A stretch of DNA of 64,000 bases from Lachnospiraceae bacterium C1.1 (GTDB lineage: Bacteria > Bacillota > Clostridia > Lachnospirales > Lachnospiraceae), in assembly GCA_030434875.1 (NCBI GenBank), contig JAUISW010000001.1:1251501-1315500 (forward strand), in the 5' to 3' direction. A program made the position numbers and the translations under genes. Positions 1 to 8,198 of the stretch are shown piece by piece; position 1 is the first letter of the stretch; each line of letters begins with the position of its first letter. Below the pieces are notes generated by a model. The model searched no databases and was not told the DNA's origin. It saw nothing but the letters and a program-made list of their open reading frames with translations.

Positions 1-2343
1 AAATATCACAGAATATTTGATTATGAACCCCTTACGGCAGATGAGGCATCAAGAGGCAAGATTGGTATTCCCAGAGTCCTCAATATGTATGAGAACTATC
101 CTTTTTGGTTTACTTTCCTTACCGAGCTTGGATTTGAAGTTGTACTTTCACCACGTTCAACCCACGATATCTATTCACTCGGCATCGAATCAATTCCAAG
201 TGAATCAGAGTGCTATCCTGCAAAACTTGCACATGGTCATGTTACCTGGCTTATAAAACATGGTATCAAAACTATCTTCTATCCTTCTATTTTCTATGAA
301 AGAGAAGAATTTAAAGATGCAGGAAACCATTATAACTGTCCTATTGTTACCTCTTATCCGGAAAATATAAAAAACAACGTAGATGAGATCACCTCAGGAC
401 AGATAAATTTCATAAAACCTATGCTCTCATTTGCAGCACCGGAAACAATTTATCCAAGGCTTATCGAGTGCTTCCCGGATATTCAGCCGTCTTTGATAAT
501 AAAGGCTGTTCAGAAAGCATGGAAAGAGCTCGCTGCTGCAAGACGTGACGTACAGAGACGCGGAGAGGAAACTCTCAGATACATGGCTCAGAACCATAAA
601 CGCGGTATCGTGCTTGCAGGAAGACCTTATCATGTGGATCCTGAGATCAATCATGGTATCCCCGAGCTTATAACACAGCATGATATCTGTGTACTTACCG
701 AGGACTCGATCTCTCATCTTGCAAATATAGACAGAGATCTCCGTGTAATGGATCAGTGGATGTATCATACAAGACTTTATGCAGCTGCTGAATTCGTAAA
801 AACAAGAGATGATCTCGACCTTATACAGCTTAACTCATTCGGCTGCGGACTTGACGCAGTAACAACTGATCAGGTTTATGAGATACTCTCTTCATCAGGA
901 AAGATATATACCTGCCTTAAAATAGACGAGGTCAATAACCTCGGTGCGGCAAGGATCCGTGTACGCTCACTCCTGGCAGCTCTTCGTGTAAAGGATATGA
1001 AGAAGGAAACAAGGGAAATAAAGTCTTCTGCTTACAAACGTGTGGTTTATACTGAAGAAATGCAGGCTCAGGGCTATACAATCCTCTGTCCTCAGATGTC
1101 GCCTGTTCATTTTGACATTATAGAGAAAGCTTTCCAGAGTGCGGGATATAATCTCGTGATCCTTGGTAATGACGGTCGTGAAGCTGTTGATGTAGGTCTT
1201 AAATATGTAAATAACGATGCATGCTACCCTTCATTAATGGTCATCGGACAGATAATGGATGCTCTTCTCTCCGGCAAATATGACCTTAACAAGACTGCAG
1301 TAATAATGTCCCAAACCGGAGGCGGATGCAGAGCTACAAACTATATCGGATTTATCAGGCGAGCACTTGAAAAGGCAGACATGCAGCAGGTACCTGTAAT
1401 ATCTCTTAACCTAGTTGGCTTAGAGGGCAATCCCGGATTCAAGCTTTCACGCGACCTTATAATGAAAGCAATGTACGGTCTTGTATTTGGTGATATTTTC
1501 TTAAGATGTATCCTTAGAATGCGTCCTTATGAACGTGTTAAGGGATCTACGGATGCTATTCATGCAAAGTGGCTTAAAACTGTACAGGATTTTGTATCTG
1601 AGTCAAAACCGTCATTCTTTAAGTTCAGAAAGCTTTGCCGTGATATAGTTAAAGACTTTGATAATATCGCAATAGATGAAGACTTAAGAAAGCCCAGGGT
1701 AGGTATTGTCGGCGAGATTCTCGTTAAATTCATGCCTGAAGCAAATAATCATCTTGCAGACCTCTTAGAGACTGAAGGTGCAGAGCCTGTGGTTCCGGAT
1801 CTTATAGACTTCCTTCTCTACTGCTTCTATAACCAGATTTATAAAGCACAGAAACTGGGAACTTCAAGAAAAACAGCGGCAAATGCATGGCTTGGTATCA
1901 GAGCTATGGAATTTTTAAGATCTGCTGCTGCATCAGAGCTCAAAAAATCAAAGCATTTTGAAGCTCCTGAGCATATAGAAACACTCGTTAACTATGCAAA
2001 AGATATCGTAGATATAGGTAATCAGACCGGTGAGGGATGGTTCCTTACAGGAGAAATGCTTGAGCTTATACACAGCGGTGTAGGTAATATCGTTTGTGCC
2101 CAGCCTTTCGGATGTCTTCCAAACCACGTTGTTGGTAAGGGTGTTATCAAGGCCATAAGAAAACAGCATCCGGGCGCAAATATCGTTGCAATAGACTATG
2201 ATCCCGGAGCTTCAGAGGTTAACCAGCTCAACAGGATTAAGCTTATGCTCTCGACTGCTAAAAAGAAGTTAAAGGAAAAAGAAGAGGCTAATAATTCATA
2301 TAGTTCTTCAATCGTTAAAGCCGAAGGATCTTATGCAAGATAA
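1..2343 (+). CDS. 2-hydroxyacyl-CoA dehydratase activase-related protein (3' part, 5' end outside window)
   Basis: The frame is open from the first base, so this is the C-terminal ~780 residues of a larger protein. The sequence has the hallmarks of the very long activase-related proteins of Clostridia (DUF2229 and following regions): a PSESECYPAKLAHGH stretch, a GRPYHVDPEINHGIPEL stretch and a later SQTGGGCRATNY stretch with conserved Cys and Gly. Full-length relatives carry an N-terminal ASKHA-type ATPase (BadF/BadG/HgdC) that activates the Fe-S cluster of 2-hydroxyacyl-CoA dehydratases; that part is not visible here. Cytosolic. The physiological substrate of this family is not established. 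The gene ends at a TAA followed by a strong terminator. Family assignment is fairly secure, exact role is not. Confidence 0.8.
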   Translation, partial: KYHRIFDYEPLTADEASRGKIGIPRVLNMYENYPFWFTFLTELGFEVVLSPRSTHDIYSLGIESIPSESECYPAKLAHGHVTWLIKHGIKTIFYPSIFYEREEFKDAGNHYNCPIVTSYPENIKNNVDEITSGQINFIKPMLSFAAPETIYPRLIECFPDIQPSLIIKAVQKAWKELAAARRDVQRRGEETLRYMAQNHKRGIVLAGRPYHVDPEINHGIPELITQHDICVLTEDSISHLANIDRDLRVMDQWMYHTRLYAAAEFVKTRDDLDLIQLNSFGCGLDAVTTDQVYEILSSSGKIYTCLKIDEVNNLGAARIRVRSLLAALRVKDMKKETREIKSSAYKRVVYTEEMQAQGYTILCPQMSPVHFDIIEKAFQSAGYNLVILGNDGREAVDVGLKYVNNDACYPSLMVIGQIMDALLSGKYDLNKTAVIMSQTGGGCRATNYIGFIRRALEKADMQQVPVISLNLVGLEGNPGFKLSRDLIMKAMYGLVFGDIFLRCILRMRPYERVKGSTDAIHAKWLKTVQDFVSESKPSFFKFRKLCRDIVKDFDNIAIDEDLRKPRVGIVGEILVKFMPEANNHLADLLETEGAEPVVPDLIDFLLYCFYNQIYKAQKLGTSRKTAANAWLGIRAMEFLRSAAASELKKSKHFEAPEHIETLVNYAKDIVDIGNQTGEGWFLTGEMLELIHSGVGNIVCAQPFGCLPNHVVGKGVIKAIRKQHPGANIVAIDYDPGASEVNQLNRIKLMLSTAKKKLKEKEEANNSYSSSIVKAEGSYAR

Positions 2344-2359
2344 ATTCAGTTTTCTTAAA

Positions 2360-2412
2360 AAAATAAGCACAATCTGACAAATAATATTAGATTGTGCTTA
2401 TTTTTATTTTTA
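2360..2412 (+). terminator. rho-independent terminator after the activase-related gene
   Basis: A perfect 16-bp stem (arms 2360-2375 and 2389-2404, core AAGCACAATCT/AGATTGTGCTT) is followed by a T-rich tract. It starts 17 bases after the stop codon. Confidence 0.9.
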
Positions 2413-2467
2413 CAAACTGCCAAATAATAGCAAAAAATTTACGTTGATTTATCGCACTTTTAACAAA

Positions 2468-2506
2468 ATGTTAGGCTTGACCAACATATGTTTTGGGTGA
2501 CATAAT
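2468..2506 (+). promoter_or_regulatory. candidate promoter with overlapping ATGTT-N10-AACAT palindrome, upstream of the FeoA-like gene
   Basis: TTGACC (2477-2482) and CATAAT (2501-2506) are separated by 18 bases and could be -35 and -10 boxes. They overlap an imperfect palindrome, ATGTT-N10-AACAT (2468-2487), whose arms extend by GG/CC with one bulged base. The same pattern lies in the promoter region of the ZIP transporter (5738-5757). A metal-responsive operator is an inference; no regulator can be named. Confidence 0.45.
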
Positions 2507-2605
2507 GTGTTTATAAAGAAAAATCATTAGTTTTTAATATAAATTTTTGATATTTACAGATTTACTGTTCTTCAAATTATAAAAAATTTAAGAGGAGGTA
2601 TGATC

Positions 2606-2839
2606 ATGTTAAATCTCGTTGATATCCATAATGGTGAATATTGCAGAGTCCTATGGCTCCCGGGTCCGGCTGCTCAGTTAAACTCATTAATATCACTGGC
2701 TCAGAATGAACTTCTGACTGTTGTTGAAAACAGTGGAACTGACGGGATCATAATCAAAAAAGGTGAAAAATCCTATGCAATGAGCGGCGATATTGCCTCA
2801 TACGTCAGAGTTGAGAAGGAGGATTTCATCCCTGCTTAA
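2606..2839 (+). CDS. FeoA-like small protein (SH3-like core domain)
   Basis: 77 residues. The pattern (conserved Gly near residue 9, central hydrophobic LISLAQNELLTVV, basic loop, and a C-terminal SGDIASYVRVE strand) resembles FeoA-type domains, which are SH3-like folds that assist FeoB iron transporters or sit at the C-terminus of DtxR regulators. No feoB lies nearby, so iron transport is only suggested. The start is set by AGGAGG at 2593-2598: ATG 2606 is 7 bases away, while the upstream in-frame ATG at 2600 would be too close. The 3' end overlaps the convergent pseudouridine synthase gene by 42 bases. Confidence 0.6.
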   Translation: MLNLVDIHNGEYCRVLWLPGPAAQLNSLISLAQNELLTVVENSGTDGIIIKKGEKSYAMSGDIASYVRVEKEDFIPA

Positions 2840-3502
2840 GGGTCTGTACTCTCCTTCTTTAAGGTTTTCATCCAGGCGTATTGCACCCATTGAAAGTCTC
2901 TTTAAATAAACAATTTCTTTTCCGCAGGCGTGAAACATTCTTTTTATCTCATGAAATTTGCCTTCATGGATCGTCACAAGTGCTTCATGTCCTGAGGGAT
3001 CTTTTATTTCAAGCTTTGCAGGAAGAGTTGTAAAATCATCATCTAATTTTATGCCTTTCTCAAAGGCTTTAACATCATCTTCATTTATAACTCCATCAAC
3101 CTTTACAAGATATGTCTTGTCAACATGTTTTGAGGGTGATAGAAGTTCATGGGCAAGTTTTCCGTTATTTGTAATTAAAAGCAGTCCAACTGTATCCTTA
3201 TCAAGACGTCCAACAGGAAAAAGATCTTTTCTATGCTGGCCATCTATAAGGTCTAATACTGTTTTCTGCCTTTTATCATTAGTCGCAGAAAGAACTCCCG
3301 CCGGTTTATTCATCATATAATACTCAAATTCCGAATATGATACTTCCTCTCCGCAATAAATTATTTTCTCATCTCCGTTCAGTGAAATTCCCGGATCCTT
3401 AATTACTTCACCGTTTACACTAACCTGACCTTTTCTGATATTTTTCTTTAATTCACTTCTTGTCCCAATATTCATATCTGAAAGTAATTTATCTAATCTC
3501 AT
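2798..3502 (-). CDS. RsuA/RluF-family rRNA pseudouridine synthase
   Basis: 234 residues. An N-terminal S4 RNA-binding domain (residues 1-45, MRLDKLLSDM start) precedes the catalytic domain with the RsuA-family motif GRLDKDTVGLL (98-108). Asp101 is the expected nucleophile for isomerising uridine to pseudouridine in rRNA. HEIKRM near residue 184 is the second typical family motif. Length is normal for RsuA-type enzymes. Which rRNA position is modified (16S U516 for RsuA, 23S positions for RluB/E/F) cannot be told from sequence alone. The gene is 17 bases downstream of the channel-cyclase gene on the same strand and may be co-transcribed with it. Its 3' end overlaps the convergent FeoA-like gene. 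Confidence 0.88.
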   Translation of the reverse strand: MRLDKLLSDMNIGTRSELKKNIRKGQVSVNGEVIKDPGISLNGDEKIIYCGEEVSYSEFEYYMMNKPAGVLSATNDKRQKTVLDLIDGQHRKDLFPVGRLDKDTVGLLLITNNGKLAHELLSPSKHVDKTYLVKVDGVINEDDVKAFEKGIKLDDDFTTLPAKLEIKDPSGHEALVTIHEGKFHEIKRMFHACGKEIVYLKRLSMGAIRLDENLKEGEYRPLSRDEILLLNSDV

Positions 3503-3519
3503 TAAAATATCTCCTGTAA

Positions 3520-4872
3520 TTATACCGATACCAACACAGCCCTTACCGGTGCCCCATCAGCTTCAGCTATTTTCAACGGCGCAGCAAAAAGGAAATACTC
3601 TCCGTCCTCCACTTCGCTAAGCTCCAGATTTTCAATTATGACCATATTTTTTCTTAAAAGTTCATAATGTATATTATTATCGCCAACTGTCTCATTTTCT
3701 ACACCGATCAATAATATTCCTATTTCATTCAGGTAAGCAGCAGCCTCGGAATTTATGCTGAATTTTCCTCTAAACAGAATTCTCTTTGCTGCAGCTGAGC
3801 TCGCACGATTCTCGATATCAACGATTTTTTCCGGAGTGACTTCTGAATTTACTGATTCGACTACACAGCGACCTACGCAGCGGCTGAGCGCTATTTGCTC
3901 AACAGTATTTCCATCTTCATAAAAATGCAGAGGGGCATCTACGTGAGTAGCCGCATGTGATCCAAATATTATTCTGGATAAATTATAATCTGAACCATTT
4001 GAAATCGACATCACTCTTTTTATTTCAGGCTGGGGATCTCCCGGATAAACCGGACATGAAATCAGTTCCTTTGAAAGATCATAGATTCTGAAATTATCTG
4101 CAGAAACTCTTGAATCATCAGCTGAAGATGTATTTGATGCAGCTTCCATAAAACCTGCAGTTAAAATACCGGTAGGAATAGCTACCGCAAAGAGACCGAT
4201 TATTGTTATCAGCATACCGATTATACGCCCCAGAAATGTTACCGGATAAATATCTCCATATCCTGTCGTTGATAGTGTTGCGACAGCCCACCATAAACCT
4301 GAAAATGCATTATTGAATGCCTCAGGCTGTGCATCGTGTTCCGCATAATACATGAGAATAGACGCCGCAAACATTAAGACCATTACCAGAAAAACTGATG
4401 CTAAAAGCTGTGATGCTTTTCTTTTTATGACAGCTACAATAAATGTCATCGGGTCTGAATACTTATTGATCTTAAAAAGCCTTAAAATTCTTGAGACTCT
4501 TATTAATCTGAAAACAACAATTCCCGGCGGAACCAGCTGCGATAAATAAAAGGGGAGGATTGATAAAAGATCGATCACTGCATCAGCTGATCTGACATAG
4601 GTAAAAATCGGATGTTTGCTTTCCGGATATAATAAATCAGCTGTGAAAAGCCTTAAAGCATATTCCAGGCTAAAGATGATCATACAGATGGTATCTGTAA
4701 TATAAAGGAGCCTTGCAAATCCTGCTGACAGGTCAAAAGTCTGAAGAAAGGTCACCGCTATTGAAATAATTATCAGTGAAATAATCACTGTATCAAAAGC
4801 CTTACTGCAGAAATCGCTTCCGTTGGCAATCTGAATTATTTCAAATAATCTTTTGCGATAACCCCTCTTCAT
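3520..4872 (-). CDS. Voltage-gated-type potassium channel fused to a cyclase (kynurenine formamidase-like) domain
   Basis: 450 residues in one uninterrupted frame. Residues ~25-245 form a six-helix Kv-type ion channel: S1 ~26-46, S2 ~55-78, S3 ~95-113, S4 ~119-135 with basic residues every third position (R122, R125, R128, R131, K134), S5 ~155-177, a pore loop with the potassium filter TTGYGD (202-207), and S6 ~215-242. Residues ~261-450 are a complete cyclase-family domain (kynurenine formamidase/isatin hydrolase type) with metal-ligand motif HAATHVDAPLH (H306, H310, D312, H316) and the C-terminal IIENL and GAPVRAV motifs. Both halves look intact. ATG 4872 is preferred (AAAAGGGG upstream) over a TTG at 4914 that would overlap the ZIP gene. 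It lies 22 bases downstream of the ZIP transporter, probably in one operon. The hydrolase substrate is unknown; the domain would be cytosolic. Confidence 0.85.
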   Translation of the reverse strand: MKRGYRKRLFEIIQIANGSDFCSKAFDTVIISLIIISIAVTFLQTFDLSAGFARLLYITDTICMIIFSLEYALRLFTADLLYPESKHPIFTYVRSADAVIDLLSILPFYLSQLVPPGIVVFRLIRVSRILRLFKINKYSDPMTFIVAVIKRKASQLLASVFLVMVLMFAASILMYYAEHDAQPEAFNNAFSGLWWAVATLSTTGYGDIYPVTFLGRIIGMLITIIGLFAVAIPTGILTAGFMEAASNTSSADDSRVSADNFRIYDLSKELISCPVYPGDPQPEIKRVMSISNGSDYNLSRIIFGSHAATHVDAPLHFYEDGNTVEQIALSRCVGRCVVESVNSEVTPEKIVDIENRASSAAAKRILFRGKFSINSEAAAYLNEIGILLIGVENETVGDNNIHYELLRKNMVIIENLELSEVEDGEYFLFAAPLKIAEADGAPVRAVLVSV

Positions 4873-4894
4873 TGATCCATGACCCCTTTTAATA

Positions 4895-5677
4895 TTATCC
4901 AAGACTTGTATCAAGCGCCATCATAAGCGTAAAGCCAAAAGCAAAAAGGATAGTGCTTGTATTGGTATGTTTTCCGGACGACATTTCCGGAATAAGTTCT
5001 TCTATGACTACATATATCATAGCACCTGCCGCAAAGCTCAAAAAATAAGGAAGTACCGGTGTTACGAGCGGTGCCGCAAGCAGCGTGAGAATTGTTCCAA
5101 CAGGTTCAACAAGACCCGAAAGAACACCGCTGATAAATGCCTTAAACTTCCCCTCTCCTTTGCTCCTTAAAGGCAGCGAGATAATTGCCCCCTCTGGAAA
5201 GTTCTGTATGGCAATACCCAGTGCAAGAGCGAAAGCAGCTGCAAGTGAGATATTCGATCTGCCTGAAAGCCATCCAGCATAGACTACTCCGACAGCCATT
5301 CCCTCCGGAATATTGTGAAGCGTAACAGCCAGAACCATCATAGTTGTACGCTTTAAATTAACATGTGGGCCTTCGGGCTCATCAGAATACATATGCAGGT
5401 GAGGAATTATTCCATCAAGAATCAAAAGAAATATAATTCCAAACCAGATTCCCGAAGCCGCAGGAATAAAAGAAAGTTTTCCCATATTTTCAGACTGTTC
5501 CATTGCAGGAATGATAAGACTCCAAACAGAAGCTGCTATCATTACTCCGGCCGCAAAACCCTCGAGGGCTTTATTTAGCCTTTCATTTAGCTCGCCCTTC
5601 ATAAAGAAAACCATTGCAGATCCTAATGCTGTACCAAGAAAAGGAATAAAAATTCCTATGATAAGATCATAAGTCAA
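4895..5677 (-). CDS. ZIP-family divalent metal transporter
   Basis: 260 residues, about eight hydrophobic segments. The ZIP signature is clear: HNIPEGMAVG in the fourth helix and QNFPEGAIIS in the fifth, which provide the binuclear metal site, plus EELIPE near the C-terminus. Family members (ZupT, GufA) import Zn, Fe or Mn across the cytoplasmic membrane; specificity cannot be read from the sequence. Translation starts at TTG with GGAGG 8 bases upstream. It heads a unit with the channel-cyclase gene and the pseudouridine synthase, and is divergent from the antiporter operon. A candidate operator overlaps its promoter. Confidence 0.9.
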   Translation of the reverse strand: MTYDLIIGIFIPFLGTALGSAMVFFMKGELNERLNKALEGFAAGVMIAASVWSLIIPAMEQSENMGKLSFIPAASGIWFGIIFLLILDGIIPHLHMYSDEPEGPHVNLKRTTMMVLAVTLHNIPEGMAVGVVYAGWLSGRSNISLAAAFALALGIAIQNFPEGAIISLPLRSKGEGKFKAFISGVLSGLVEPVGTILTLLAAPLVTPVLPYFLSFAAGAMIYVVIEELIPEMSSGKHTNTSTILFAFGFTLMMALDTSLG

Positions 5678-5721
5678 TATAATTACCTCCGTAAATACCG
5701 ACTTCTCCTGTTCTTTATTTA

Positions 5722-5757
5722 ATTATAGCAAAATCATATGTTTTAGTCACTAAACAT
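5722..5757 (-). promoter_or_regulatory. promoter of the ZIP operon with ATGTT-N10-AACAT palindrome
   Basis: On the minus strand an extended -10 (TGCTATAAT, box 5722-5727) precedes the ZIP gene. A 20-bp imperfect palindrome at 5738-5757 (ATGTTT, AGT, C, ACT, AAACAT with one bulged T) covers the -35 region, a usual place for a repressor. It shares its ends with the site before the FeoA-like gene. Confidence 0.5.
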
Positions 5758-5801
5758 AGCTAACTAGTCCTTATATTTCAACATTGTACGATTCTAAAAA
5801 T

Positions 5802-5829
5802 TTGACTTTGCGTTAAATTAAACTATAAT
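5802..5829 (+). promoter_or_regulatory. promoter of the Mrp/Mbh-like operon
   Basis: TTGACT (5802-5807) and a perfect TATAAT (5824-5829) are separated by 16 bases, with the ribosome site of the first gene about 15 bases further on. This is a good sigma-A type promoter. Confidence 0.65.
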
Positions 5830-5861
5830 TGATATAAAGGGTGAGGAAAGGGGCTAAAACT

Positions 5862-6326
5862 ATGGTAATATTCGTCTTTCTTTTATGGCTTGTCCTTAAC
5901 GGGCGTGTTACGTTGGAGCTCGTCATTTTTGGTGTTCTCATATCCGCAATTATAGCCGTATTTCTCCATTTTCTCACAGATTATAATATTAAATCCGAAA
6001 TTGAACTTCTAAAAACTTTCCCATTTATAATTCTTTATTTTCTAAACCTTATAAAAGAAATAATTCTGGCTTCTTTAAACGTAATTAAGATTATTTTAAG
6101 CAACAAAAAGCCGGATTCCGTTCTGATAGAATTCCATTCAGGTATAAAAAGCAATCTCCTGAATTCTATACTTGCCAATTCCATCACTTTAACGCCCGGC
6201 ACATACACGGTTTTTCAACAGGAAGACCGTTTCGTTGTACATTGCCTTATGGAAGCCTATGGTGAAGGTATTGAGAATTCATCATTTGTTAAACTCTTAA
6301 AAAGAATCGGAGGTAAGATCTCATGA
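5862..6326 (+). CDS. mrpE: Na+/H+ antiporter subunit MrpE/MnhE
   Basis: 154 residues. Two N-terminal membrane helices, a third at ~55-75, then a soluble C-terminal part with the family motif NSITLTPGT and ...VHCLMEA. This matches MrpE/MnhE, an accessory membrane subunit of multisubunit cation/proton antiporters. The start is ATG 5862 because AGGAAAGGGG lies just upstream; an upstream GTG at 5841 would put the ribosome site inside the gene. First gene of the nine-gene operon; it overlaps mrpF by 4 bases. Confidence 0.88.
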   Translation: MVIFVFLLWLVLNGRVTLELVIFGVLISAIIAVFLHFLTDYNIKSEIELLKTFPFIILYFLNLIKEIILASLNVIKIILSNKKPDSVLIEFHSGIKSNLLNSILANSITLTPGTYTVFQQEDRFVVHCLMEAYGEGIENSSFVKLLKRIGGKIS

Positions 6327-6616
6327 CTATAAGCGAAGCCTATCGGGCTCTATATACCGTGGCTTTGATAATCCTTGCAATCCTGATCGGCATAATGCTT
6401 ATTCGTGCCGTAAAGGGTCCCAGAGTCACTGACAGAATACTTTCTGTAAATATGATCGGAACTATGGTCATAAGTTCAATATTGATCCTTTCACAAATGC
6501 TTGGTGAAAATTATCTTATCGATGTTGCTTTAATTTACGCTATGATAAGTTTTCTTTCTGTAATAATACTGGCTGCCGTATATATACCTTCAAGAAAAAA
6601 AAGAGAGGATTCATGA
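6323..6616 (+). CDS. mrpF: Na+/H+ antiporter subunit MrpF/MnhF
   Basis: 97 residues with three membrane helices. The stretch RAVKGPRVTDRILSVN and the following VALIYAMISFLS are characteristic of MrpF/MnhF (MbhB in hydrogenase complexes). Overlaps mrpE and mrpG by 4 bases each (ATGA junctions), indicating translational coupling. Confidence 0.88.
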   Translation: MTISEAYRALYTVALIILAILIGIMLIRAVKGPRVTDRILSVNMIGTMVISSILILSQMLGENYLIDVALIYAMISFLSVIILAAVYIPSRKKREDS

Positions 6617-6972
6617 TAATGACTATAGAATGGATACGTTTTTATATAACTGCTGCATGCATGATAATAGCCCTTATGGGACTGATATTTTCTGTGATCG
6701 GAGTCTGGCATTTTGACTATATATTAAACAGGATGCACTCCGGAGGGATCACGGATACATTTTCGCTTTTCTTTCTGGTTCTGGGGCTTATGATTTCAGC
6801 ATCAGCGCCTATCGTAATCTTAAAACTGATGCTGCCTCTCCTTTTTATGTGGTTTTCATCTCCTACTTCATCTCATTTTCTTAGCCAGACTGAATACTAT
6901 ACTAATAAGAATCTTTTTGATCATATAAGAAAAATAAATGATAGCAAATCAGGTGATAACGATGGAAATTAA
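6613..6972 (+). CDS. mrpG: Na+/H+ antiporter subunit MrpG/MnhG
   Basis: 119 residues, three membrane helices. The motif G-x-x-x-FDYILNRMHSGGITDT and the later hydrophobic TSP segment match MrpG/MnhG (MbhC). The C-terminal ~25 residues are hydrophilic. Overlaps the upstream mrpF by 4 bases and the next gene by 11. Confidence 0.85.
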   Translation: MIMTIEWIRFYITAACMIIALMGLIFSVIGVWHFDYILNRMHSGGITDTFSLFFLVLGLMISASAPIVILKLMLPLLFMWFSSPTSSHFLSQTEYYTNKNLFDHIRKINDSKSGDNDGN

Positions 6973-7240
6973 AGAAATACTAAGTATAATACTGCTCATC
7001 CTTTTGATCGTTTGTGCAATTTCCGTTAATTTTACAAAGAAACTTCTGTCAGCCGTTATAATTTTTATGTCCTACAGTTCGCTAATGTGTATAGTATGGA
7101 TCCTTATGGAATCTCCGGATCTTGCAATAACCGAAGCTGCTGTTGGCGCCGGAATAAGCGGAACATTATTCCTTATGACTTTAAAAAAGATTCAGACAGA
7201 GGATAAAAATAAGAAAAATGAGAATATTCAGAAAAATTAA
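6962..7240 (+). CDS. MbhD-like antiporter subunit (hydrogenase/MrpB N-terminal type)
   Basis: 92 residues with two to three membrane helices. The motif ESPDLAITEAAVGAGISGTLFL is the hallmark of the MbhD domain, which in other organisms is found in the C-terminal part of MrpA or as a separate subunit of the Mbh membrane-bound hydrogenase. ATG 6962 is chosen because AGGTGAT lies 6 bases upstream; an earlier ATG at 6938 lacks such a site. Overlaps mrpG by 11 and the next gene by 23 bases. Confidence 0.8.
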   Translation: MEIKEILSIILLILLIVCAISVNFTKKLLSAVIIFMSYSSLMCIVWILMESPDLAITEAAVGAGISGTLFLMTLKKIQTEDKNKKNENIQKN

Positions 7241-8192
7241 AAACTTAAGAAAATATTATTATGGTCTCTCAGATGTCATGGATGATATTCTTGATGGTTC
7301 CTCCGAACCCGATCTGAACAGAGAAGAACTCAAGAAAAAGAAGAAAACAGAGCTAAAAAATCTTGAAGAAAGTCCGGACTTTGAAGCCATTGTTGAAAAA
7401 GAACGCGAATCATTTAAATATTTATATTTTGCAGCTGCTTTGATTGGTTCTATATGCCTTATAGGTGTACTGCTCTATATTGTTTCCATGCTTCCCGGAT
7501 ATGGTACAGAAAATCCCAGAACTGTAGAAGTTGTAAAACGCTATATAGAAAATGGATTAGCTGAAACCGGTGCTACAAATATCATTTCAGGAATAATACT
7601 TGATTATAGAGCTTTTGATACCTTGGGCGAATCCCACGTTCTCTTTACTGCTCTTATCTGTGTAAACATACTTTTAAGAATTGATATCAAAAATATGAGA
7701 ACAAATTATGAGGATTATTACACAATTAAGCGTGATGTATATTATGATATGTCGCATGACAGTATCTTAAGACTTACAGCTTTTCTCTTTGCTCCCTGCA
7801 TCCTCACCTTTGGAATTTATATCCTTCTAAACGGACAGAATTCACCGGGAGGCGGTTTCTCCGGAGGCGCTGTACTCGGAGCCGGACTTATACTGATGTC
7901 AGCAGGCTTTGGATTCGAAAAAGTAGATAAATTCTTTACTTTGAAGGTCAATAATACAGTTACATTTATTGCTTTAACTTTTTACAGCTTTGCCAAGGGA
8001 TACGTATTTTTTACAGGAGCCAATGGTATTGAAAACGGTATCCCAAAAGGAATTCCCGGTGCAATATTATCCGGCGGTCTCATACTGCCTCTTGATATTG
8101 CTGTTGGAATTGTTGTTGCCTGTACAATGTTTGGATTTTATAGTCTTTTCAGACGTGGTGCTGCCGCTTCTGAAATAAAAAATGAAGGATAA
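7218..8192 (+). CDS. Fused MbhE-like/MrpB-like antiporter subunit
   Basis: 324 residues. A charged N-terminal region (~1-65) is followed by an MbhE-like section with the signature GATNIISGIILDYRAFDTLGE (~115-135), also found at the end of MrpA. After ~180 comes an MrpB/MnhB domain with LNGQNSPGGGFSGGAVL (~210-226) and four to five membrane helices. In canonical Mrp systems these belong to MrpA (C-terminus) and MrpB. No MrpC (NuoK-like) gene follows; the next start is 7 bases downstream and encodes a large NuoN/M-like subunit. Confidence 0.8.
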   Translation: MRIFRKIKNLRKYYYGLSDVMDDILDGSSEPDLNREELKKKKKTELKNLEESPDFEAIVEKERESFKYLYFAAALIGSICLIGVLLYIVSMLPGYGTENPRTVEVVKRYIENGLAETGATNIISGIILDYRAFDTLGESHVLFTALICVNILLRIDIKNMRTNYEDYYTIKRDVYYDMSHDSILRLTAFLFAPCILTFGIYILLNGQNSPGGGFSGGAVLGAGLILMSAGFGFEKVDKFFTLKVNNTVTFIALTFYSFAKGYVFFTGANGIENGIPKGIPGAILSGGLILPLDIAVGIVVACTMFGFYSLFRRGAAASEIKNEG

Positions 8193-8198
8193 AAAAAG

